DNA from: Chloroflexota bacterium
Lineage (GTDB): Bacteria; Chloroflexota; Anaerolineae; B4-G1
Direction: 5' to 3'
Assembly: GCA_024232355.1 (NCBI GenBank)
Contig: JAAEPW010000775.1
Location: 1-46,251 of the forward strand
DNA length: 46,251 bases
Of the stretch, positions 26,401-33,456 are shown one piece after another (position 1 is the first letter of the stretch; each line of letters begins with the position of its first letter). Position numbers and translations under genes: made by a program. The notes beneath the pieces were generated by a model. It made no database searches. It had not been told where the DNA came from and saw only the letters and a list, made by a program, of their open reading frames with translations.

Positions 26401-26559
26401 CGAGTCGCCAAGCCGCAGGCCTGTCTGGGCTTGCGAGATATTGCGTTGCTCTTGTTGGAGCGTTGTGATCAAGCGTTGCTTGAACTCGTCCCCAGCCTGC
26501 ACCGGTTCGGCGGCCAGATCATGCAATACTTGCTCGATCCGCTCTTTACGCTCTGTCAT
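23491..26559 (-). CDS. Transmembrane FecR-domain protein with DUF11 repeats (putative anti-sigma partner)
   Basis: ATG 26559 follows GAGG by six bases and lies inside the end of the sigma factor gene. The 1022-aa product has a cytoplasmic N-terminus of ~65 residues (RIEQVLHDLAAEPVQAGDEFKQRL) resembling the short anti-sigma-type N-terminus of such proteins. One membrane helix follows (~68-86, WASIMVTLVLALVGILTPW), then a FecR domain (~95-270, VRLQMTTGQVQVQVSPL, VSVHGTTFRAQV). After a Ser/Thr-rich linker come about five DUF11-like repeats near 358, 481, 616, 751 and 871 (TVTYMLLVANHGP, VVTYTLVYTNLGP, VLTYTLTYTNHGP). The C-terminus is LYMPMVIRSS, like the secreted neighbours. The overlap with the ECF gene suggests that it controls that sigma factor; this is inferred. 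Confidence 0.85.
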   Translation of the reverse strand: MTERKERIEQVLHDLAAEPVQAGDEFKQRLITTLQQEQRNISQAQTGLRLGDSFVYWLRSRWSQPILRWASIMVTLVLALVGILTPWMWRRPRLTIHQGVAQISSQQSSAPESQKSQGDVISVAEGVRITLDEGSTASLLLFNGNKVELLAGTQLTITKVQPRSMWQAQTVRLQMTTGQVQVQVSPLRSPDERFEVDLPAALVSVHGTTFRAQVISSQHTYVATDEGVVSVTLYDPSQGNPLVKVPAGYQVDAIIGQPLQVRRQESSGSVITPHPSPEATRIRSETAPSPTLLAGDVVIATATSSPSTTVIPSVQVTSTMSTTGAIGSGNTITDAPSIPLVGSPSPVDSTMTIESVSADLEIVLMDVPNPTAAEGTVTYMLLVANHGPVDAQDVVIRDFLPPQVRLVKTTLPVMKVEGDQTATFVVGWRLETLPAGDRRAIQVTVAVHSWVTQSFTNTVIVTTATPDRNPLNNQATVETAVTDVADLAIFAQIPAVAGAGDVVTYTLVYTNLGPAAAYNVTIVEQLAPEILFGGVTNMGPWLPSQTAITGTLMIEELVPMAWTTPKLTAGAFGRLVFTATVQPDVLGPLTSTVGIVSQSPDSDSDNNDHEHVMLVMPVANVAIAQNVTPNPVVVGSVLTYTLTYTNHGPWAAENVVITTMLPLSVTVPSSITLNGPASSDWIMLTPTGQSLAWFTPSLLSGMSGTIVLTVTVDQRAADPLYSRVIIHSTTRDNNPDDNTATGSVDTLTPALSLLPTVHPNVIAPHQPCTYTFYVTNTGAVTFAAQSLSLVGMLPPGFRPVTITNTQSETLPQAWVWHNSASLAPGKSFSVSFVMSATETVSPGLYLSTAGAVATVPGDPITATASVSVRLTRPSVAVVQQMIGDGANTTASDRVTLTIHLINTGPSPLATVPLTERYDPHMLRFVGAIPNSEKSSDDGTVDWSNLIQSPPHGIGRDLFSGETLTVTLVFSVTRPLTLTGPVESHVTIGQLYDVYGNFSDGYTIGGDVFGMRPLYMPMVIRSS

Positions 26560-27121
26560 GTTCATCCTCAAGCAAATTGGACAACAAACGTCGCGCCCGC
26601 ACCAGAATAGACTCGACACTTTTCTCGCTGCGCTTCATCACCTGACCAATCTCGCGCACCCGCATATCTTGAACATATTTGAGAATCAGGGCCGTGCTGT
26701 AATGAGGGGGAAGTTGTGACAAGGCTTGACGCACTCTTTGACGCACTTCGAGATGTTCCACAGCTTGTTCCGGGGGCAGATCGTCCGCCTGCAACGACGT
26801 GGCCGCATCCTGAGACACGATTTCTGGTCTGCGCCTGGCGCGGCGGCGCAGATCGGCGGCTTTGTGCCCAGCGATACTGAACATCCACGTGCGCAGTTTG
26901 CTGTCACCCCGAAAACGATGAATGGCTTTCAGGACCGCCATAAAGGTTTCCTGCACCACATCCTCGGCATCTTGAGCGATTCCCCCTACTTTATGATAGA
27001 CAAAGCGATATACGTCATCGGCATACTGCTCGACAAGTTCGGCCACAGCCGCAGGATCCCCTTGGATCAACCGGGATATCAATTGACGCTCGATATTCTC
27101 TCGATTTTCAGCGGCTTTCAT
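26546..27121 (-). CDS. RNA polymerase ECF-type sigma factor
   Basis: The 191-aa protein has sigma region 2 (VAELVEQYADDVYRFVYHKVG, DAEDVVQETFMAVLKAI, LRTWMFSIAGHKAADLRRR) and region 4 (ALSQLPPHYSTALILKYVQDMRVREIGQVM, SVESILVRARRLL). Length and spacing are normal. It redirects RNA polymerase to a dedicated promoter set, usually released from an anti-sigma partner by an envelope signal. The stop overlaps the start of the FecR/DUF11 gene by 14 bases, so the two are translationally coupled. No clear Shine-Dalgarno sequence precedes ATG 27121. Whether it drives the secreted protein genes is doubtful for the two with sigma-70-like boxes. Confidence 0.92.
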   Translation of the reverse strand: MKAAENRENIERQLISRLIQGDPAAVAELVEQYADDVYRFVYHKVGGIAQDAEDVVQETFMAVLKAIHRFRGDSKLRTWMFSIAGHKAADLRRRARRRPEIVSQDAATSLQADDLPPEQAVEHLEVRQRVRQALSQLPPHYSTALILKYVQDMRVREIGQVMKRSEKSVESILVRARRLLSNLLEDEHDRA

Positions 27122-27220
27122 AGAGTTTGTCGCTCGAAAGGATTCTTTTCCTTCGCAAAGAGTGATGGGTTTCGAACAAATACATATGCCAATAGATGTC
27201 TGGCGACAGCGAGAGCGCCA

Positions 27221-27226
27221 AGTATA
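27221..27226 (-). promoter_or_regulatory. Extended -10 candidate for the sigma-FecR operon
   Basis: On the minus strand TGGTATACT gives an extended -10 (TATACT at 27221-27226) with no good -35. The leader would be ~90 bases. No duplicate of the sequence was seen that would suggest autoregulation by the ECF factor. Confidence 0.35.
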
Positions 27227-27298
27227 CCACCAAAGCGGTCAAAAAGCCATTGTTTTTCAAAAAAGGGATTCCGCACCAAGTGGAACAACGAGTTTTTC

Positions 27299-27349
27299 CA
27301 CGAATATACACTGATTTTGCCGCTTTGCGTCACTCTGTTTATATTCGTG
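27299..27349. repeat. Inverted repeat of the CACGAATATA type
   Basis: CACGAATATA (27299-27308) and TATATTCGTG (27340-27349) form a perfect 10-bp inverted repeat. The arm sequence also occurs in the inner part of the nested element at 39020-39029, suggesting a common dispersed repeat family. Confidence 0.55.
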
Positions 27350-27377
27350 CTAATTCATATAGAGAGAGAAAAGGTCT

Positions 27378-27395
27378 CCGATAGCAAAGCATCGG
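27378..27395 (-). terminator. Weak terminator hairpin after the second FAD subunit
   Basis: CCGAT (27391-27395 on minus) pairs with ATCGG (27378-27382) around an 8-base loop, followed on the minus strand by CCTTTTCTCT. It lies 9 bases past the stop of the FAD subunit gene. Confidence 0.4.
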
Positions 27396-27403
27396 TAAAG
27401 GTT

Positions 27404-28300
27404 CTACCTGCCAGACAATCGTTCCCACACATCTCGCAGCCCCCGCAGCGTGAGATTGCGCACCATCGCTTTCCGGTAGGCGGCGCTGGCGCGCACATCG
27501 TTGATGGGGGTGGCGGCATCCATCGCTTTTTCGGCTGCCAGGGCAAAAGTTTTTTCTCCCGGTGGATTCTCTGCCAGCATGCCCTCCGCCTCCAACGCTC
27601 GCAGCGGCACCGGCGCGACCGAGGCCAACCCAATGTGAAATCGATAGCCAGCAGAAACCACTTGATCGGGAAATCCCAAAACTGCCACACCAGCGATAGC
27701 CAGATCACCAGCCTTGTTACGGCCCAATTTGATATACTTGCCTTCAGCGCCGATTGGCGGCGCTGGGAAACGGATAGCCGTCATCAACTCGCCCGCCTGT
27801 ATCGCCGTCTGACCTGGACCCATGAAAAAGTCACTGGCCGGTACCACGCGCTCTCCACTTTGTCCGTGGAGGACAATACTCCCTTCCAGCACCAGTACAG
27901 CCGGGGCGGTATCGGCGGCGGGAGAACCGTTGCACAAATTCCCCCCCATAGTCGCCCGGTTGCGCAGTTGGTACGAGGCAACCGAGTTGGCTGCCTCTGC
28001 CAACAATGGATAATGGGCCAGCACGTCTGGGTGGCGGGCCACCTGGTTCATCGTGGCCGCCGCGCCGACCGTCAGCCCAGTTTGCCTATCGTACTGAATA
28101 TCGCGCATGCCGGGCAGATGCTTGACGTCCATCAAGATTTTGGGATGAATGAATCCATCTCGCATACGGACAAAAACATCCGTGCCCCCCATAAGGGGGC
28201 GCGCCTCGCCGTCGTGCTCGGCCAAATAACGGCTGGCCTCAGATAGAGAGGTAGGTTTTACGTAATCGAATGTGTCTAGTCCAGGTGTTGGAGTATGCAT
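27404..28300 (-). CDS. Molybdenum hydroxylase FAD-binding subunit (second copy)
   Basis: The 298-aa protein is a CoxM/CutM-type medium subunit that passes electrons from the 2Fe-2S subunit to the acceptor through FAD. The two FAD-contact motifs are present: RPLMGGTDVFVRM (~34-46) and RNRATMGGNLCNGSPAADTAP (~113-133). The C-terminal CO_deh_flav_C domain (GLASVAPVPLRALEAEGML) is complete. It differs clearly from the FAD subunit at 33453-34343. It is the last gene of the cluster and is separated from the permease by a hairpin. It may serve a second hydroxylase or be an alternative electron outlet. No molybdopterin subunit adjoins it. Confidence 0.9.
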   Translation of the reverse strand: MHTPTPGLDTFDYVKPTSLSEASRYLAEHDGEARPLMGGTDVFVRMRDGFIHPKILMDVKHLPGMRDIQYDRQTGLTVGAAATMNQVARHPDVLAHYPLLAEAANSVASYQLRNRATMGGNLCNGSPAADTAPAVLVLEGSIVLHGQSGERVVPASDFFMGPGQTAIQAGELMTAIRFPAPPIGAEGKYIKLGRNKAGDLAIAGVAVLGFPDQVVSAGYRFHIGLASVAPVPLRALEAEGMLAENPPGEKTFALAAEKAMDAATPINDVRASAAYRKAMVRNLTLRGLRDVWERLSGR

Positions 28301-28356
28301 AATGTGTCTCCTGATAAATCCGTTATTGTTTTGATATCAATGTTCTCGAGATTGAA

Positions 28357-28382
28357 TGGGGGCGACCTTTAGGCCGCCCCCA
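28357..28382. terminator. GC-rich hairpin after the permease gene
   Basis: TGGGGGCG (28357-28364) pairs with CGCCCCCA (28375-28382), extended inward by CCT/AGG. There is no T-run, so termination may be partial, allowing read-through into the second FAD subunit gene. Confidence 0.6.
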
Positions 28383-28413
28383 CTTGGAAGCCAAACAGTC
28401 AACCTTCAGATAC

Positions 28414-29757
28414 CTAATCTTCTGGCACCTTGAAAATCAAAAAGATCGCATTGATGAGAATCCCGGCCACAGCGCCAGTAGCGATGGCGGGCCAACCGTT
28501 GGGAAAAATGCCCTGCAAGAGTGGAATTGGCAAAAATCCGCCCGGATAGCCAATGTTGCCGCCGATGCCAACGATCATAATGGTGGCCCCAACCGCCAAC
28601 GTGCGGGGATCGAACAAGTTGACCCTGTTCTCTACCATCAGTGCGATGCCCTGCATACCGATCACACCGAACAGATAAATCGCCAGGCCGCCGCTCACAG
28701 CAACAGGCACCGTATTCACCAACGCCTCCAGCGTGCCGATGCAACCCAACAGCATAGAAATAGCACCCGCCGCGATGAGCACCGGACCAGAATAGTTACG
28801 CGTGATCGCCATCAACGAGTTGTTCTCGCCATAATTGGTGCCGGCCGTGCTGCCAAACATGCCGTTGATAAAATCGCCAATGCCGTCAAGGATCAGGTTG
28901 AACCCGATATGCTTGTCGAGTTCATACTTTTCCTGGCCGGTCTCCTCGGCGAAACGGTCTACGTACAAACTGATCTGGTACAAGTGAGCGGTTGATTCGG
29001 GGATGGTGGCAATACACATAATGGCGATGCTAAAGATCGCCGTCCCCACCATCGCGCCGCTAAAGGATGGGAAGGTAATGTGAGGAATGATAAGAAAACT
29101 AGCCCCTTTTACCCCGGACAAGTCAATCAAGCCAAAAGGAATAGACACAATATATCCCACGATGGCCCCCAGCAAGATCGGAATCATGCCGATAAAGCCC
29201 TTGCCCTGCAAGTAAACTGAGAGAAGAATGGTCACGATCAAGGTGATGATAGAGACTGTCCAGTTCGCCTCGGCCATGCCCAGGGCGGCAGCGCCCAGGC
29301 CGATGCCAATGACGCAAGCGACCGATCCGGTGACGACCGGCGGCAGCACCTTGTCAATGGCCGCTTTTCCTACTTTTTGGATGATGAAACCGACAATGAT
29401 ATTGAGGACACCGGTGACCAAGATACCAGCCTGCATCATACGGATCTTGTCATCGGAAGCGGGGACGCCCCACTCGGCGTTCGTGATTGCCAGGTAGGCG
29501 GCCAGATAGCTAAAGCTGGATCCATAAAAGAGCGGGATAAACTTGCCGATCCCTCTCTTGGACAACACTAGAGCCACAATCGTGGCCAACCCGGCTACGA
29601 ACAACACCGTACTCACGTGAAAACCCGTGAGCATGGCACACAACACTGTCGCCGGGAACATGGTCAATACGTGCTGAAAGCCCAGCAAAACCAATTGCCC
29701 GGGCGGCGGGACATCGTTCGGTAAGTAGCCCATTACCTTTTTAGTTGAAGCGGACAT
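28414..29757 (-). CDS. NCS2 family nucleobase permease (uracil/xanthine type)
   Basis: ATG 29757 follows GGAGG by nine bases; an in-frame ATG at 29841 is less likely because the added 28 residues are not typical. The 447-aa product has the nucleobase:cation symporter-2 pattern: first helix with LLGFQHVLTMFPATVL, many glycine-rich helices, IPESTAHLYQISLYVDRF, and the UraA-like GTNYGENNSLMAITRNYSG motif carrying the Glu that contacts the base. The C-terminal gate region ends with VGIGGNIGYPGGFLPIPLL. It should import uracil, xanthine or a related base with protons. Its place within a molybdenum-hydroxylase operon supports a nucleobase-like substrate for that enzyme. Confidence 0.9.
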   Translation of the reverse strand: MSASTKKVMGYLPNDVPPPGQLVLLGFQHVLTMFPATVLCAMLTGFHVSTVLFVAGLATIVALVLSKRGIGKFIPLFYGSSFSYLAAYLAITNAEWGVPASDDKIRMMQAGILVTGVLNIIVGFIIQKVGKAAIDKVLPPVVTGSVACVIGIGLGAAALGMAEANWTVSIITLIVTILLSVYLQGKGFIGMIPILLGAIVGYIVSIPFGLIDLSGVKGASFLIIPHITFPSFSGAMVGTAIFSIAIMCIATIPESTAHLYQISLYVDRFAEETGQEKYELDKHIGFNLILDGIGDFINGMFGSTAGTNYGENNSLMAITRNYSGPVLIAAGAISMLLGCIGTLEALVNTVPVAVSGGLAIYLFGVIGMQGIALMVENRVNLFDPRTLAVGATIMIVGIGGNIGYPGGFLPIPLLQGIFPNGWPAIATGAVAGILINAIFLIFKVPED

Positions 29758-29862
29758 TTGTGATTTCCTCCTAATCACTGCAGCAAATTTGGCCTCCCCC
29801 TCCGGCAGTCCCGGCAGGGGAATAGTGAAACGAACAATCATCTAGTCATTTTTACGATCAAC

Positions 29863-30540
29863 TCACCTCCTTTTGCGACTTTTCTTACCCAGCCAGAACC
29901 CGACCACCACGCCGATGAGGGCAGCAGCGACGGCGATCCACGTGGTCTGGTTCTCTGGTGCAAAGATGTCGGCCACCGAAGGGAGTGAAGCAGCTACATC
30001 GGCAGCCATGTCCTTGACCACAGCCTTGGCGAACTCGGCCTCTGAGGGCGGCTTGTATTCAATCTGACCACTCTCGACACTCTCGGCTTTTGGTGTCATA
30101 CGCGCCTCCAGCGCCTTGTTCAACGATTCCAATCCTTGGCGAGTCATACTCTTGCTGACCGTCTCGATCATCCGCTGCCCCACACCAGCCAGCTTGCCGC
30201 CCACCTGCAACTCGCCCTCATATTTCATCAACGTCGTGCCGTCGCCCTGGTCGATCAACTGCACGTCACCGGCCCCGTGACCAAAGCCAGGAGCGCCCCG
30301 CCCCTCGACCGACAACGTATAGCTCTCCGGCGGCACCTCGTTCGACACGACAACTCGTCCGGAAAAGACCCCGCCCACCGGCCCGATCCGCACGTGCATC
30401 TTGCCCTCGTACTCGCTGTCGCTAATTTTGTTCATACTCTGCGTGCCCGGCAACGCGGTCGCCAGCACTTCTGGGTCTCGCACCAACTCCCAGACCATCT
30501 CACGCGGACCGTTAAAGACGTATTCACCTTGTAACTTCAT
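29863..30540 (-). CDS. coxG: CoxG-like SRPBCC protein with C-terminal membrane anchor
   Basis: The 225-aa protein begins MKLQGEYVFNGPREMVWELV, the typical start of the CoxG/SRPBCC family, followed by PEVLATALPGTQSM and GPVGGVFSGRVVVS. The C-terminus has a single membrane helix (~200-217, IAVAAALIGVVVGFWLG) and a basic tail (KKSRKRR). CoxG proteins recruit molybdenum hydroxylases to the membrane. ATG 30540 follows GGAGG by ten bases. The 71-base gap to the upstream molybdopterin subunit gene holds short repeats. Confidence 0.9.
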   Translation of the reverse strand: MKLQGEYVFNGPREMVWELVRDPEVLATALPGTQSMNKISDSEYEGKMHVRIGPVGGVFSGRVVVSNEVPPESYTLSVEGRGAPGFGHGAGDVQLIDQGDGTTLMKYEGELQVGGKLAGVGQRMIETVSKSMTRQGLESLNKALEARMTPKAESVESGQIEYKPPSEAEFAKAVVKDMAADVAASLPSVADIFAPENQTTWIAVAAALIGVVVGFWLGKKSRKRR

Positions 30541-30560
30541 AATAATATTTCCTCCTAGCG

Positions 30561-30611
30561 CGTAATCCGTAAAACGTAACTCACGTCTTACGTTTCACGG
30601 CTCACGTTTCA
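30561..30611. repeat. Short ACGTAA/TTACGT repeat tract
   Basis: The tract is made of variants of GTAAAACGTAAC, TTACGTTTCACG and CACGTTTCAC. A related tract is at 41458-41489. It sits in the CoxL-CoxG spacer and can fold weakly. Its function is unknown. Confidence 0.5.
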
Positions 30612-32957
30612 CTATTTACGTTTAGCCGCCTGCAACATCTCGAACAACCGATTAGGACTCATCGGCATTTCCAGTATCTCTAGATCGTAATCGTGCAGCG
30701 CATCCTCCATTGCTTGCGCAAAGACCGATGGAACAGGGATCGTCCCGGCCTCGCCCGCGCCCTTGGTGCCCAACGGGTTGAGGGGCGAGACAGTTTCGAG
30801 GTGCCCCACCTCTATCCGGGGGACCTCGGCGGACGTCGGGATCAAATAGTCGGCCAGAGATGCGTTGAGTAGCTGGCCGTTTTTGTCGTATACCAACTGT
30901 TCATAGTACGAGTTGCCGATGCCCAGCGCCACGCCTCCGTGAACCTGGCCTTCCAGGATCAACGGGTTGAGCACGGTACCGCAGTCCTCGACGGTGATAT
31001 AGCGCTTGATATCGATCATCATCGTCTCTGTATCCACTTCCAGGATCATCGCGTGGGTGCCAAAAGCGGTCGCGCCGTACTGCGGCCCGAAATAGTCGGT
31101 GGCCTCCAGGCCCGGCTCGGTGCCCGGCTCGACCGCCCCACGCAAGGGGTTTGCCAGCGCCGCCAGTTCACCCAGGTCGATGGATTGCTCAGGAATGTCG
31201 GCCACGCGCACGACGCCGTTCTCCAGTTCCAACTCTTCTTCGGGCGTCTCTAGCACCTTGCTGGCGAGCTTGAGGATCTTGACGCGCACAGCTTTGGCCG
31301 CCGCGTGGATGGCGTTCCCTGCGACCACCGCGCCCCGGCTGGCAAAGGTGCCCGTTCCCCAGTGGAATTGATCCGTATCTCCGGTCACCAGGTGGATGTC
31401 GCGCGGGCTGACGCCCAACTGGTCGGCCACGATCTGGGCAAAAGACGTAAAGTGCCCCTGCCCCTGGGTGCCGAGGCCGGTCGCCACGCTGATCTTGCCG
31501 TTGGTCCCCACGGTGACCCGCGCTCCCTCGTACGGACCAACGCCCGTTGTCTCGATAAAGGGCGCGATACCGATGCCCACGTGCTTGCCCTCCGCTCGTA
31601 AGCGCGGCTGTTCTTCCTTGATGAACTGCTCATAGCCGATCATCTCGACGGCCTTTTCCAGCACCGGCACGTAATTCCCACTGTCAAAGATCAAGTCCGA
31701 AAATGCCTGGTCGATGATCTTGTGGTTGTAGGGAAATTTGTCGGGCGGGATAAGGTTGCGCTTTCGAATCTCTACCCGGTCGATCCCCAATTCCTTGGCC
31801 GCCAGGTCCAACAGCCGCTCTACCATAAAGATGCCCTGCGGCCGTCCGGCCCCGCGCACGGGGGTGACGATCATTTTGTTGGTGAACACGACCCTGAGTT
31901 CGCTGTGATAGTTCGGGACGTCGTACCCGCCCATCGAGTGCGACTGGGTGTTGAGGGGGATCGTCAGGCCGTAGGGATCGTACGCGCCGGTGTCGTGCAA
32001 GAACGAGTGACTCACGCCCAGAATACGGCCATCCTTGGTGAGCGCCATCTCGGCGTCGTGCACCTGTCCGCGTTCCTGAGTGGTGGCCAAAAAATTCTCA
32101 CGCCGGTCCTCGATCCACTTGACGGGCCGATTCAACTGCATCGTCGCCCACGAGAGCAGGACCTCTTCTGGGTAAAACATCATGATCTTGGGGCCAAAGC
32201 CGCCGCCCACGAACGGCGCGATCACCCGCACCTGGTGCTCCGACAGCCCCAACATCCCGGCCAAGCCATTGCGGATGGGGATCGGGGCCTGGGTCGTGTC
32301 CCACATGGTCAACTGCTGGCTCTTTTCGTCCCACCGAGCCACAACGCCCCGATTCTCCATCGCCCCGGCCACGCAGCGGTCAATGACGATGCGCCGCTCG
32401 ACGACCAGGTCAGCTTGGGCCTTGGCCGCCTCATAGTCTCCCTTGTTTTGCACCAAATGGGCGGCCATGTTCGAGTCCAGATCATCGTGGACGAGCGGAG
32501 CGCCCGGCTCTAACGATTTTTCTAGATCGACCGCCGCGCCCAGTGGTTCGAAATCGACCACAATATCCTCGACGGCATCCTCGGCGATGTAGCGGCTCTC
32601 GGCAAAGACGACGGCAATCGGCTCGCCCATATGCCGAACCTTGTCCTTGACCAGAGGAACCTGGGTGCGGGTGTGAAAAGTCACCCCCTCCAGCGTGGGG
32701 GGCGGGACCACCAACGGCGGGCCGTGCTGCCAAAAATCGCCCATATCCTCGGCGGTATAGATCGCCACCACTCCCGGCCGGTCCTGGGCCGCGGAAACGT
32801 CTATGTGCTTGACGCGGGCGTGGGCATAGTCGCTGCGCAAAAAGGCCGCGTGGAGCATGCCGGGGATGTCTACGTCGTCCACAAACAAACCTTGCCCCGT
32901 CAGCAAGCGCGGGTCCTCGGTTCGTGTCATTCGTTTGCCTACGTACTTTTCTTTCAC
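30612..32957 (-). CDS. Xanthine dehydrogenase family molybdopterin-binding subunit
   Basis: The 781-aa large subunit binds the molybdopterin-cytosine-dinucleotide-type cofactor and hydroxylates the substrate. Visible motifs: GKRMTRTEDPRLLTGQGLFVDD (start of the family), APFVGGGFGPKI (~247-258), the active-site loop PVRGAGRPQG with VRGAGR at 367-372, GLGTQGQGHFTSFAQIVADQLG, and the catalytic Glu736 in GTKGAGEAG. The loop is neither the AYXCSFR of form I CO dehydrogenase nor exactly AYRGAGR of form II; Tyr is replaced by Val. CO is therefore an unlikely substrate, and an N-heterocycle or aldehyde is more plausible. The gene is complete. It lies 22 bases behind the 2Fe-2S subunit gene. Confidence 0.92.
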   Translation of the reverse strand: MKEKYVGKRMTRTEDPRLLTGQGLFVDDVDIPGMLHAAFLRSDYAHARVKHIDVSAAQDRPGVVAIYTAEDMGDFWQHGPPLVVPPPTLEGVTFHTRTQVPLVKDKVRHMGEPIAVVFAESRYIAEDAVEDIVVDFEPLGAAVDLEKSLEPGAPLVHDDLDSNMAAHLVQNKGDYEAAKAQADLVVERRIVIDRCVAGAMENRGVVARWDEKSQQLTMWDTTQAPIPIRNGLAGMLGLSEHQVRVIAPFVGGGFGPKIMMFYPEEVLLSWATMQLNRPVKWIEDRRENFLATTQERGQVHDAEMALTKDGRILGVSHSFLHDTGAYDPYGLTIPLNTQSHSMGGYDVPNYHSELRVVFTNKMIVTPVRGAGRPQGIFMVERLLDLAAKELGIDRVEIRKRNLIPPDKFPYNHKIIDQAFSDLIFDSGNYVPVLEKAVEMIGYEQFIKEEQPRLRAEGKHVGIGIAPFIETTGVGPYEGARVTVGTNGKISVATGLGTQGQGHFTSFAQIVADQLGVSPRDIHLVTGDTDQFHWGTGTFASRGAVVAGNAIHAAAKAVRVKILKLASKVLETPEEELELENGVVRVADIPEQSIDLGELAALANPLRGAVEPGTEPGLEATDYFGPQYGATAFGTHAMILEVDTETMMIDIKRYITVEDCGTVLNPLILEGQVHGGVALGIGNSYYEQLVYDKNGQLLNASLADYLIPTSAEVPRIEVGHLETVSPLNPLGTKGAGEAGTIPVPSVFAQAMEDALHDYDLEILEMPMSPNRLFEMLQAAKRK

Positions 32958-32979
32958 TGTCTTACTCCTCCATCGTGCT

Positions 32980-33456
32980 TTACGACCTCATCTTTTCCGC
33001 TGCCAGTTTCACCGCGTCGACAATGTGCTGATACCCCGTACACCGGCAAAGATTGCTAGAGATCGCCTCGCGAATTTCCTCCTCGGTGGGATCGGGGTTT
33101 TCCTTCAAGAAAGGCAGCACCGTCATCAAAAAGCCCGGGGTACAATAGCCACACTGCGCGCCATGGGCCTCTTGGAACGCCTCTTGCACGGGATGCAGGT
33201 CTTCCATCGTCCCCAGCCCCTCGACGGTCTGAATCTCGTGGCCATTCGCTTGCACGGCAAACATCAAACAGGAGCGGACCGATTGCCCATCAAAGATGAC
33301 GGTACACGTGCCACACACGCCGTGCTCGCAGCCAACGTGCGTGCCGGTCAGGCCCAACTCGTGGCGCAGGAAATCGCTCAACAGCATCCGCGGCTCGACG
33401 GTGCGCTCGTATTCGGTGCCGTTGACGGTGACTGTGATATTGAATAGATCGCTCAT
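32980..33456 (-). CDS. Molybdenum hydroxylase 2Fe-2S subunit
   Basis: The 158-aa small subunit has both expected iron-sulfur sites. The plant-ferredoxin-type cluster uses C43, C48, C51 (GCEHGVCGTC) and C63. The C-terminal cluster uses C102, C105 (CGYCTPGF), C137 and C139 (CRCTGYQ). It carries electrons from the molybdenum site to FAD. The ATGA at 33453-33456 overlaps the stop of the FAD subunit gene by four bases. All residues are intact. Confidence 0.95.
   Translation of the reverse strand: MSDLFNITVTVNGTEYERTVEPRMLLSDFLRHELGLTGTHVGCEHGVCGTCTVIFDGQSVRSCLMFAVQANGHEIQTVEGLGTMEDLHPVQEAFQEAHGAQCGYCTPGFLMTVLPFLKENPDPTEEEIREAISSNLCRCTGYQHIVDAVKLAAEKMRS

Noticed and set aside
28357..28382. Strong intrinsic terminator separating the second FAD subunit from the operon
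   Set aside because: The stem is strong but no T-run follows on the minus strand, so full termination is not claimed.
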